A stretch of 64,000 nt of DNA from positions 1-64,000 of the forward strand of contig CALUOP010000008.1 in NCBI GenBank assembly GCA_944322305.1, read 5' to 3'. Of the stretch, positions 1-7,432 are shown in pieces. A program made the position numbers and the translations under genes. Every line of letters begins with the position of its first letter. The stretch's first letter is position 1. This DNA is from an uncultured Coriobacteriaceae bacterium. GTDB lineage: Bacteria; Actinomycetota; Coriobacteriia; Coriobacteriales; Coriobacteriaceae. Below the pieces are notes generated by a model. The model did not search any database. It was not told the DNA's origin and was given only the letters and a program-made list of their open reading frames with translations.

Positions 1-22
1 TCGGATGCTTTGGATCGGCCAT
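1..22 (-). CDS. Start of an unknown gene cut by the left edge
   Basis: Reading the minus strand, an ATG at 22-20 opens a frame that runs off the window as Met-Ala-Asp-Pro-Lys-His-Pro. It is preceded by AAGGAGG with four bases of spacing, the strongest ribosome binding site in this corner, which is the main reason for calling a gene. It lies 67 bases downstream of the serine dehydratase on the same strand, so the two may be co-transcribed. Seven residues do not allow a product call. Confidence 0.5.
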
Positions 23-89
23 CGAGCCTCCTTCCATAGGCCCTCGTGAAACTGTCCAACCTAGTGTAGCCAATCCAGGATGCGCGCCC

Positions 90-1661
90 CTAGCGGCACG
101 CTCCGCAGGCCCGGCACGCGCTCGGCGCCTGGGCGAGGCCGCCCTTGGCCGTCTCGCGCAGGGTGGCCGGCAAGGCGCGGCCCACCTCGAGCATAACCTG
201 GGCCGCCTCGTCAAAGGGCACGAGGGCCTCCACCCCGGAAAGCGCCAGCTGCGCCGAGGAGAAGGCCGCTGCCACGCCGATGGCGTTGCGGTTCTGGCAG
301 GGGACCTCAACAAGACCCCCCACCGGGTCGCACACGAGGCCCAAGAGGTTGCCCAGCGCGATAGACGCGGCGTTGAGGGCGCAGGCGGGCGAGCCGCCCA
401 TCATCTGCGTAAGCGCCGCCGCGGCCATGGCTGCGGCGCTTCCCACCTCGGCCTGGCAGCCGCCCTCGGCGCCCGCCACGCAGGCGTTCACGCTGAGGCA
501 GAGCCCCACCGCCGCCGCGCAGAACAGCGCGTCCATGATCGAGCCGTCGTCGAGCCCCAGGGCGTCGGCGGCCGCCAGCACGCAACCGGGAACCACGCCG
601 GCCGACCCCGCCGTGGGCGCCGCCACGATGACGCCCATGGTGGCCGAGCGCTCCAGCACCGCCATGGCGCGCGCCACCGCGTCGGTCTGCACCGAGCCCA
701 TGAGAGTTGCCGCCAGACGCGGTGCGCCCTGGGACACGCGCTGCGCCTCGCCGCCGATGAGGCCGCCCAGCGAGCGCTCGGGCCGCTCGATCGGCGCGGT
801 GGTCTCGTCGCGCATCACCGCGAGCACGCGCTGCATGGCCGCCACCATGGGCTGCTCGCCCATGAGCGCCGCCTCGCGCACGGCCATCACCGCGCCGATG
901 TTCATGCCGCGCTTGTCGCACAGGGAGAGAAGCGCCTCGCCGCTGTCGAACAGCTCGTCGATGGTGACGCCCGGAGCCGAGGGCGCCGCCCCCGGCACCC
1001 GCACGAAGGTGGCGGTGTAGATGTTCTCGCTCGACCGCAGCTCCTCGAGGAGGATCTCGCGCGGCATCTCGTCCATCTCGAAGACGGTGTAGGCGTTGCC
1101 GCCGCGCTCGGTGCGGTACGTGCGCATGAAGGCGATGTTGATGCGGTGGGCGGAGAGCAGCACGGTGAGGTTGGCGAGCACGCCGGGCGCGTCGCGGTGC
1201 GCCACGAAAAGGGTGTCGTACTCGCCGGAGATGTCCACGTCCACGCCGTTGATGCGGCTCACGCGCACCCGGCCGCCGCCCAAGCTCTCGCCGCGCACCT
1301 GCGTGGTGGCGCCGGCGCTGTCGGTGAGCTCGATGTCGACGGTGTTGGGATGCAACGCGGGGTTGTCCGGCGCGCAGGTGAAGCTGAAGTCCAGGCCGCG
1401 CTCACGCGCGAGCCCGAAGGCGTCGCGGATGCGCTCGTCGTCGGTGGCAAGCCCGAGCACGCCCGCCACGAGCGCACGGTCGGTCCCGTGGCCGCGGTAA
1501 GTGTGCGCGAAGCTGTTGTGCAGCGTGAAGCGCACGCGCACGGGCTGCCCCTCAACCAGCGAGGCCGCCACCTGCGCGCACCTGAGCGCGCCCGCCGTAT
1601 GCGAGCTCGAGGGCCCCACCATAACCGGCCCCAGCACCTCGAACGCCGACATCTGCGCCAT
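90..1661 (-). CDS. sdaA: L-serine ammonia-lyase, single-chain iron-sulfur type
   Basis: Deaminates L-serine to pyruvate and ammonia in the cytoplasm. The chain (523 residues) begins with the serine dehydratase beta domain (motif GPSSSHTAGALR near residue 15), continues through an ACT-like segment with the text APGVLANLTVLLSAHRINIA, and ends in the alpha domain, which contains the glycine/alanine-rich core AAPTAGSAGVVPG and the cysteines expected to hold a [4Fe-4S] cluster (VNACVAGAEGGC, LVCDPVGG, VPCQNRNA). The C-terminus ends in a CxxCxxC-like cysteine run. I chose ATG 1661 (MAQMSAFEV) because GGAGGTGG lies seven bases upstream; an in-frame ATG at 1736 has no such site. Oxygen-labile enzymes of this type are common in anaerobes. 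The fusion of beta and alpha domains is a known arrangement. Confidence 0.93.
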   Translation of the reverse strand: MAQMSAFEVLGPVMVGPSSSHTAGALRCAQVAASLVEGQPVRVRFTLHNSFAHTYRGHGTDRALVAGVLGLATDDERIRDAFGLARERGLDFSFTCAPDNPALHPNTVDIELTDSAGATTQVRGESLGGGRVRVSRINGVDVDISGEYDTLFVAHRDAPGVLANLTVLLSAHRINIAFMRTYRTERGGNAYTVFEMDEMPREILLEELRSSENIYTATFVRVPGAAPSAPGVTIDELFDSGEALLSLCDKRGMNIGAVMAVREAALMGEQPMVAAMQRVLAVMRDETTAPIERPERSLGGLIGGEAQRVSQGAPRLAATLMGSVQTDAVARAMAVLERSATMGVIVAAPTAGSAGVVPGCVLAAADALGLDDGSIMDALFCAAAVGLCLSVNACVAGAEGGCQAEVGSAAAMAAAALTQMMGGSPACALNAASIALGNLLGLVCDPVGGLVEVPCQNRNAIGVAAAFSSAQLALSGVEALVPFDEAAQVMLEVGRALPATLRETAKGGLAQAPSACRACGACR

Positions 1662-1855
1662 GAAACGCCACCTCCCCGCCGCATGCGCGGCACGCATCCT
1701 GATCGTGGCACCCATGGTACCAGCCCGTGCGGACACCTACGCGCGCGCTCGGCAGGAAGGCATGCCGTTTGTCGCGGCACCGCGGCTGGGCGAGATGCGT
1801 TGGGGCTGGCGCGCCCGGCCAAGCGCCGTGGACTCCTTCGGGGGCCCTCCCTCAC

Positions 1856-1882
1856 AAAAAGAGGCGCCCCTTCTGGAGCGCC
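1856..1882 (-). terminator. Rho-independent terminator of the L,D-transpeptidase gene
   Basis: On the minus strand an eight-pair stem (GGCGCTCC / GGGGCGCC, one mismatch) with an AGAA loop is followed by five T. It lies 38 bases after the transpeptidase stop codon. Confidence 0.75.
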
Positions 1883-1919
1883 CCCCTTGCTTCTCGGCAT
1901 GTGTCACGTTGCCCGGCAC

Positions 1920-3626
1920 TTACTTGTGCACGATCACGCAGTCGCCTACTTGGATCATGTTGAAGAGCTCGGCCGCCTTGTCCGGCGGGAGGTTCACGCA
2001 GCCGTGGCTGCCCACCGAGTAGTACGCCTCGGGGTTGGAGAAGTTGTCCGTGCGCTGCCAGCTGGCGTCGTGCAGGCCCACGAGGTTGTCCACAAACGGC
2101 ATCCAGTACGAAACCGGGCTCTCGTACTCCGGCTCGCCGGTTGCCGGGTTGGTTGCGCCGATGAGCTTCTGGTCGCGCAGCTTGTTGTTGAGGAAGTAGA
2201 TGCCCTCCGGCGTGTCGTTGCCCTTGCTGGGGTTGCCGGTAATGATGCCCGACTCCCACACCAGGTTGCCCGACGCGTCGTAGTAGCGCGCGTGCTGCTC
2301 GGTTATGTCAACGTCAACGTACGCGCCCCAGTCGGGCTGACCGAACGCCGTGTACTTGGCGGCTGTCTGCTTGGTGGGCACCGCCAGCTCGCCGGTGCGC
2401 TTCTCGGTCACCGCGGACTTGAGGTCCTGCACCAGCTGCGCCTCATTGGAGGTCCAGCCGTAGGTGCCGCCCGACACCGTGACCTGCTTGCCGTCGGCGC
2501 GCGTGTAGGTACGCGAGGAGCCCACGGTGTCCAGCTGGTCGGCCAGCTGCGAAACCCAGGCGGTGACGGCGTCTTCGGACACGGTTGCCTGGTAGTTCTC
2601 GTCCAGCGTGATCCACGAGGCAACCGTCTGGGCGTCAACCGTTGCCACCTCGGTGCCGCCCATGGTCAGCGTAAGGTCGGTGCCGAGCAGGGCGTTGGCC
2701 TCGTTCACCGCGCTGGCAAGCTCAGGGTCGGTGGAGAGGCGCGCGGGCTGCGCAATCTCGCTCTCCCCCAGCTCGAGGGTGGGGCGCAGGCCGAGCAGCG
2801 CGGTGCGCACGGCGGTAAGCACCGCCTCGGCGTCAAGCTGGTCGCCGGCCACCTCGGGCACCACCGCAAACGAGCCGGTTGCCTCGTTGTAGGCGATGGA
2901 GGCGTCCTGCGGGGCGGTGCGCCCTTCGTTGAAGGCCGCCACCTGCGCGTCAACCGCCTGCTTGAGGGCATCCTCGTTGATCTCGCCCTCGTTGCCGGCG
3001 TCCTCGTTGTGCGAGAACAGCAGCTGAACCGGCCAGGTCCAGGCGTTGTTGTCGGAAAGGGCCGCGCGGGCCACCCCCGCGTGATCGAGGCTGAGCCCGG
3101 CGTCTGCCGCTGTAAGCGTCCACGAAAAGCCGTCGCCCTGGACGTCGAGCGTGTAGTTCGCCATGCGCTTGTCAAGCGCGGAGGCTACCTCGTCGGCGCT
3201 TTTGAGCGAGATGTCAACGTCGCCGATCGTGCTCTGCGGGTAAAAATGCCCCGAGAAGAACCACACGCCCGTAACGTACACCGCAGCCACAACCACCACG
3301 GCCACCACCGCTGCGATAAGCCCCGCACGGTTGCGGCGCGGAGCCTTGGCCGCGCGCATGCTCTCCTCGCGCAAGGCGCGGGACGCGGTGGTATAGCCGC
3401 TTGAGGTGCGCGTCTGGGAATGCGGGCGCGCGGAGCGCTGAGATGCGGAGGCCGCGCGGGAATGCGGGTGCGCCGAGCTGCGCGAGGTGCGCGCGCTCGC
3501 GCCCTGCGCGGAGCCGGACGAGCTGCGCACCACCTCGGGGACGCGCCTCATGCGCACCGTCTGCTGCGGCGCGCCCGAACGCTGCGCGGGCGTGCCTCCG
3601 CGCTGGGATGCCTTGCCTTGAACCAT
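1920..3626 (-). CDS. Membrane-anchored L,D-transpeptidase (YkuD) with peptidoglycan-binding domains
   Basis: A 568-residue protein likely to make 3-3 cross-links in peptidoglycan or attach proteins to it. Residues 1-100 are a Ser/Arg/Gln-rich cytoplasmic tail; 101-125 form one membrane helix (AAVVAVVVVAAVYVTGVWFF); about 130-420 hold the extracellular region with the pattern of repeated PG_binding_4-type domains; about 430-568 is the YkuD domain. The catalytic motif SHGCVNLPP is intact with the nucleophile at Cys543, and the upstream GNPSKGNDTPEG strand is typical. The start has GGGAGGGTCGG upstream. It is monocistronic, with its own terminator and a TATAAT box in the upstream gap. The long basic tail is unusual but is a recurring style in this window (see FtsQ, FtsW, FtsI). 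Confidence 0.9.
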   Translation of the reverse strand: MVQGKASQRGGTPAQRSGAPQQTVRMRRVPEVVRSSSGSAQGASARTSRSSAHPHSRAASASQRSARPHSQTRTSSGYTTASRALREESMRAAKAPRRNRAGLIAAVVAVVVVAAVYVTGVWFFSGHFYPQSTIGDVDISLKSADEVASALDKRMANYTLDVQGDGFSWTLTAADAGLSLDHAGVARAALSDNNAWTWPVQLLFSHNEDAGNEGEINEDALKQAVDAQVAAFNEGRTAPQDASIAYNEATGSFAVVPEVAGDQLDAEAVLTAVRTALLGLRPTLELGESEIAQPARLSTDPELASAVNEANALLGTDLTLTMGGTEVATVDAQTVASWITLDENYQATVSEDAVTAWVSQLADQLDTVGSSRTYTRADGKQVTVSGGTYGWTSNEAQLVQDLKSAVTEKRTGELAVPTKQTAAKYTAFGQPDWGAYVDVDITEQHARYYDASGNLVWESGIITGNPSKGNDTPEGIYFLNNKLRDQKLIGATNPATGEPEYESPVSYWMPFVDNLVGLHDASWQRTDNFSNPEAYYSVGSHGCVNLPPDKAAELFNMIQVGDCVIVHK

Positions 3627-3692
3627 GGCCGTTCTTCCGACCCTCCCTCATCGCGGGATAAGCTCCCGCGTCATATGCTTATACAGAGACGC

Positions 3693-3698
3693 ATTATA
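3693..3698 (-). promoter_or_regulatory. Candidate -10 box for the L,D-transpeptidase
   Basis: A perfect TATAAT on the minus strand, 67 bases before the start codon. No convincing -35 sequence is seen at 16-18 bases. Confidence 0.45.
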
Positions 3699-3858
3699 GC
3701 AGGAGGACCACGGTCACGCGGAACGCCTCAAACCCTTCACCGAACGGCAACCCCCTGCGCTGGGCGGCGGTTGGGTGCTCTTTTGTCATCTAGGGCGCCG
3801 CTGCCCGCTCGAACGTTAAATAAGGATCACGTTGAACGCTTAAAGTGCAGGTAAGAAA

Positions 3859-4123
3859 CGGTTAGTCGTTGTTATCGCAGCTTAATCCCGGTTTTTCGGC
3901 AGTAGCGCTACGTTTGAACGACTAACTAGAATCTCAGCGACAAAATCGCGACCAACCGAACCACGTCGAGCCCTTGCCAGGCAGGTCCGCGACCAACCGA
4001 GCCACCCTGGCGCTCTATAAGTCAGATTCGCGACCAACCGCACAGCGGTGAAATCCTTATATGACAAAACAGCGGGCAATCGAGCGGCGACAAAGTCTTG
4101 CCAGCCGGATCCGCGGCCAACCG
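3859..4123. repeat. Phased repeat module, copy 1 (palindrome plus five inverted cores)
   Basis: The 549-base gap 3627-4175 has no gene. It holds a palindromic module: CGGTTAGTCG at 3859 and its inverse AACGACTAAC at 3917-3926 (10 paired bases, 59 bp between core starts). It is followed by direct copies of GCGACCAACCG starting at 3948, 3989 and 4030 and degenerate copies at 4072 and 4113. The steps from the right arm are 30, 41, 41, 42 and 41 bp. Intervening sequences differ, so it is not a simple satellite and not a CRISPR array (repeat too short, spacers unequal). Confidence 0.75.
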
Positions 4124-4175
4124 CGCTGGTGTCGGCGGGCGAGAGGTGCCGCCGGACCATGTCGCGCCTCTCTCC

Positions 4176-5351
4176 TTACACGGGCGTCTTGAAAAACGCC
4201 AGGTCGAAGCGCGCACCGCCGGCCGAAGCGTTGCGGGCGGTGAGCGCGCCGCCTTGGGCTGCCACGAGCTCGCGGGCAAGCGCCAGGCCGATCCCCACGC
4301 CCGCAGGGTTCACCTCCGACGTGGACGGGCGGTCGGCGTGCCCGCGGTAAAAGCGCTCGAAGATGTGCGGCAGATCCTCAGGCGCGATCCCGGGCCCCGT
4401 GTCCTCGACCGCGATGCGGCAGGCCAGCGCGTCCCCGTGCGCGAAGATGCGCACCGAGCCGCCGGCCGGCGTGTGTTCCAGGCAGTTCTTGAGCACGTTC
4501 TCCAGCGCCTCGGCCGTCCACGGCGCGTCGCCGGCAAACGAGGCGTCCGGGTCGATCTCGCAGGCAACCGCCACGTCAGCCGCCTCGAAGGCAACGGCCA
4601 GCGGCTCCAGCGCCGCAGCCACCACGTCGGCCGCCCGCACCTCGGCGCGCTCGAACGCCACGATCCCCGCGTCGATCCGCGCGAGCTTGAGCAGCGCCTG
4701 CACCAGCCAGCGGACTCGGTCAACGAGAGCCTCCGCGCGCCGCAGCCGCTCGAGGCGCTTCTCGGCCGCCGGCGCTGCCGGGCGAAAAGCGCTGCCGGCA
4801 ACCGGCGCGCCCGCATCCGGGCCGCTCTCCCCCAAGGGCGGCGCCGGGCGTGCCGCAAGCCCGGCGCCCGCGTTGCCGCGCGCAGCCTCGGCCGCCGCGC
4901 CGTCCAGCTCGCGCACCGCGTCGCGCTCCAGCAGCTCGACCACCAGCGCCAGCGAGGTGAGCGGCGTCTTGAGCTGGTGGGATATGTCGGCAAGCGCGTC
5001 CGAGAGCCTCCTGCGCTCGCGCTCGAGCTCCTCGCCCTCGCGCACGAGCTGGGCGAACAGCTTGTCGATAGAGCTTGCCAGCACGGCCAGCTCGCCCTCG
5101 CGCATGGTCGAGAAGCGCAGGCTCCGCTCGCCGGAAAGCGCCGCGTCAAGCGTGGCCGAAAGAGCGGCGATCGCACGGTAGCGCGCCCGGGTGAAGCCGG
5201 CCACGACAGCGCCCAGCGCGCACGCCGCGCCGAGCGTCCACACCCCGGCCGCCGCGCTTCCCAACAGCGTCGCGCCGCCGACCGCGCACGCCGCGGCCAC
5301 CGCGACATATGCGGTGGCGAAATACCTGAGCTCGCGGTTCCTGAGCAGCAT
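4176..5351 (-). CDS. Two-component sensor histidine kinase
   Basis: 391 residues. Two membrane helices with hardly any extracellular loop occupy about 10-52, which is the intramembrane-sensing layout often linked to ABC transporters. The HisKA motif SHQLKTPLTSLALVVELL has the phospho-acceptor at His125. The N box ENVLKNCLEHTP and the G1 box EDTGPGIAPEDLPHIFERFYRG complete the ATPase domain, ending with GIGLALARELV. Odd: an Ala/Pro/Gly-rich stretch of about 50 residues (149-197) sits inside the dimerisation hairpin after the first helix, where most kinases have a tight turn. The gene begins six bases after the response regulator stop, with GGGGGAG upstream, so the two are one operon. Its likely target is the divergent ABC transporter. 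Confidence 0.9.
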   Translation of the reverse strand: MLLRNRELRYFATAYVAVAAACAVGGATLLGSAAAGVWTLGAACALGAVVAGFTRARYRAIAALSATLDAALSGERSLRFSTMREGELAVLASSIDKLFAQLVREGEELERERRRLSDALADISHQLKTPLTSLALVVELLERDAVRELDGAAAEAARGNAGAGLAARPAPPLGESGPDAGAPVAGSAFRPAAPAAEKRLERLRRAEALVDRVRWLVQALLKLARIDAGIVAFERAEVRAADVVAAALEPLAVAFEAADVAVACEIDPDASFAGDAPWTAEALENVLKNCLEHTPAGGSVRIFAHGDALACRIAVEDTGPGIAPEDLPHIFERFYRGHADRPSTSEVNPAGVGIGLALARELVAAQGGALTARNASAGGARFDLAFFKTPV

Positions 5352-5357
5352 CCGGCC

Positions 5358-6044
5358 TCACTCCCCCGCTCGGTACCCGAGGCCGCGCACCGTGACGATA
5401 AGCTCAGGGTGCGCCGGGTCGCGCTCAACCTTGGCGCGCAGGCGCTTGACGTACACCGACAGCGTGTTCTCCTCCACGTACGCGCCGGCGGCGTCCCACA
5501 GCACGTCGCGCATGCGCTCGCGCGTGATGAGCCGCCCCGGGTTGGTGGCGAACAGCAAAAGCAGCCGGTACTCGAGCGCCGAAAGCGCCACCTCGGCGCC
5601 GTCTTTGGCAACCACCGCGCGCTCGGGATCTATGGCAAGCGGCCCCCACGTGATGCGCGGGGACGCCGCCGCGCGCGACCGGCGCAGCACGGCGGCCACG
5701 CGCGCCACCAGCTCGCGCGGGCGGAAGGGCTTGGCCACGTAGTCGTCGGCGCCCAGCGAAAGCCCCGTCACCGTGTTGACCTCGTCGTCCGAGGCGGTGA
5801 GGAAGATCACCGGCAAGTTGGGCCGGGCGGCCTTCACGGCGCTGCACACCGCGAAGCCGTTGCCGCGCGCCAGCGTGAGGTCCAGCAGCACCAGGTCGGG
5901 CGCCGTGCCGTCGGCCGGGTTGAGCGCTGAGGCGATCGCGCCGTCCTGGTCGGCCGCCGAGACCACCTCGTACCCCTCGGCCTCAAGCAGCTCGCTCAGC
6001 CCCTCCACGATGAGCGGGTCGTCCTCCACCAACAAGATGCGCAT
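5358..6044 (-). CDS. OmpR/PhoB-family response regulator
   Basis: 228 residues. The receiver domain (1-120) carries the acidic pair Glu7-Asp8-Asp9, the phospho-acceptor Asp55 (LVLLDLTLA), the FLTASDD switch and the lysine in DYVAKPF. The winged-helix DNA-binding domain (about 130-228) shows the family text LSALEYRLLLLFATNPGRLITRE and a final VRGLGYRAGE. GAAGGAGGG precedes the ATG. It is the first gene of the operon with the kinase and lies divergent to the ABC transporter; direct repeats of GTCAC at 6495 and 6506 in the shared upstream region are plausible binding sites (inference). Confidence 0.93.
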   Translation of the reverse strand: MRILLVEDDPLIVEGLSELLEAEGYEVVSAADQDGAIASALNPADGTAPDLVLLDLTLARGNGFAVCSAVKAARPNLPVIFLTASDDEVNTVTGLSLGADDYVAKPFRPRELVARVAAVLRRSRAAASPRITWGPLAIDPERAVVAKDGAEVALSALEYRLLLLFATNPGRLITRERMRDVLWDAAGAYVEENTLSVYVKRLRAKVERDPAHPELIVTVRGLGYRAGE

Positions 6045-6571
6045 CCGGCCGCCCTCCTTCCAACGTCCTCACCCGCGCGAGCGGGCGAGAATCACAACCA
6101 TGGCAAACGCCCGCGCCCGCAGCTGAAGCTCCAAGCGGGCGGGAACGCGGGGTTATGGTCCCGTGCTCAAACAGCTTCGCCGAGACGGAGGCGACATTAA
6201 GTCGACTCCTTCGGCTGCAGAACTGAGCCAGGCCCTTATGCCCGCCCCTCCGCCACAACGCTGCCCTTCTCGGTCCCCACTCGCCGAGAACAGCTTTGGC
6301 AGCTACAGCCCCGCAGGGCGATCCGGGGCGTTGCGTCCGGGCGAGTTCTGAGCGAGCCTTTTCGCACGGCGAAGCCGGCGAAAAGACCGCGAGCGAGCAC
6401 GGGCTCGGATGCAACGCCCCGAACCGCCCGGCCAAGCCCGCGCGTCCTTCTCGCCCATGGTAACCAAAACCGGCGCGCCGCGGGTGACAGATCCGTCACG
6501 CGCGCGTCACGGGACGGCAAGGGGCGGGCGGGATGATGGTATCGTCAGACAGGACTCCGAAGAAGGGACGC
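6045..6571. other. Gene-free control region between response regulator and ABC transporter
   Basis: No gene is supported in these 527 bases. Two structures stand out. First, a nested inverted repeat: CGGGGCGTTGCGTCCG at 6324-6339 against CGGATGCAACGCCCCG at 6406-6421 (one mismatch in 16), enclosing a second hairpin CTTTTCGC / GGCGAAAAG at about 6358-6385. Second, GTGAC at 6484 with GTCAC at 6495 and 6506, eleven bases apart. A TATCGT sequence at 6539-6544 may be the -10 of the transporter. Confidence 0.55.
6484..6510 (+). promoter_or_regulatory. Candidate response-regulator binding site
   Basis: GTGAC (6484-6488), GTCAC (6495-6499) and GTCAC (6506-6510) make an inverted pair plus an 11-bp direct repeat. 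OmpR-family regulators usually bind direct repeats one helical turn apart, and the site lies some 35 bases before a possible -10, so control of the ABC operon by the neighbouring regulator is plausible. Confidence 0.4.
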
Positions 6572-7432
6572 ATGATGCAGATCCTCTCCGTAGAACACTT
6601 GGGCAAGGTGTACGGCCGCGGCGACACCGCCATCCGCGCGCTCGACAACGTGAGCTTCACCGTGGAGGCCGGCGAGTTCATCGCCATCATCGGCAGCTCG
6701 GGCTCGGGCAAGTCCACGCTGCTGCACCTCATCGGCGGCGTGGACCGCCCCACCTCGGGCACCGTGCGCGTGGGCGGCGAGGACATCTTCAGCCGCAGCG
6801 ACGAGGAGCTCGCCGTGTTCCGCCGCCGCGAGGTCGGGCTCATCTACCAGTTCTACAACCTCATCCCGGTGCTCAACGTGGTGGAGAACATGACGCTGCC
6901 CGTGCTCATGGACGGCCGCCGCGTCAACGAGGAGCGCCTGGGCGCGCTCGTGCGCACGCTCGGCCTCACCGGGCGCGAGCACCACCTGCCCAACCAGCTC
7001 TCCGGCGGCCAGCAGCAGCGCGTAGCCATCGGGCGCGCCCTCATGAACGCCCCGGCCATCGTGCTGGCCGACGAGCCAACCGGCAACCTGGACTCCAAGA
7101 ACTCCGCCGAGATCATGCAGCTTCTGCGCCGCTCCAACCGCAAGCTGGGGCAGACCCTCATCGTGATCACCCACGACGAGGACATCGCCCTCATGGCCGA
7201 CCGCGTGATCGCCATCGAGGACGGCCGCATCGCGCGCGACGAGCGGCAGGGTGCCGCGCGCCGGGGCGACGAGACGGTGCGCACGGCGTCGCGGGTAAGA
7301 AGAACCGCTGCTACGGGCGCCGCCAAGACTGCCGGAACCGCCGGCGGCACAGGCGCCCCACGCCCCGCGGGGCTGGGCGGGGCGCACTTCTCGACCGGCG
7401 CCGCCAGTGCTTGGGCGGGGGTGCGCCGATGA
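6572..7432 (+). CDS. ABC transporter ATP-binding protein (MacB/BceA-like)
   Basis: Hydrolyses ATP to drive the FtsX-type permease encoded next. Seen: Walker A GSSGSGKST, Q-loop in GLIYQFYN, signature LSGGQQQR, Walker B IVLADEPTGNLD and the switch His in VITHDED. The ATPase core is complete in about 225 residues; the remaining 60 or so form an Ala/Gly/Arg/Thr-rich tail not expected in the family. I chose ATG 6572 (MMQILSVEHLGKVYG) because a possible promoter lies between it and the longer alternative at 6533, and GAAGAAGGG precedes it. The stop overlaps the permease start (ATGA). The BceAB/MacB class exports or detaches antimicrobial peptides; the substrate here is unknown. Confidence 0.92.
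   Translation: MMQILSVEHLGKVYGRGDTAIRALDNVSFTVEAGEFIAIIGSSGSGKSTLLHLIGGVDRPTSGTVRVGGEDIFSRSDEELAVFRRREVGLIYQFYNLIPVLNVVENMTLPVLMDGRRVNEERLGALVRTLGLTGREHHLPNQLSGGQQQRVAIGRALMNAPAIVLADEPTGNLDSKNSAEIMQLLRRSNRKLGQTLIVITHDEDIALMADRVIAIEDGRIARDERQGAARRGDETVRTASRVRRTAATGAAKTAGTAGGTGAPRPAGLGGAHFSTGAASAWAGVRR

Noticed and set aside
1146-3404. Long plus-strand frame of 752 codons
   Set aside because: It is the shadow of serine dehydratase and the L,D-transpeptidase on the other strand; the translation is His/Arg/Val-rich without any domain.
3948-4123. CRISPR array
   Set aside because: Repeats are 11 bp and degenerate, unit lengths vary, no cas genes are near, and the same cores occur inverted around a palindrome elsewhere.
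6409-7428. Extended N-terminus of the ABC permease
   Set aside because: The frame reads through the ATPase gene in another phase; the ATG at 7429 with a 4-base overlap is the natural start and opens directly into a membrane helix.
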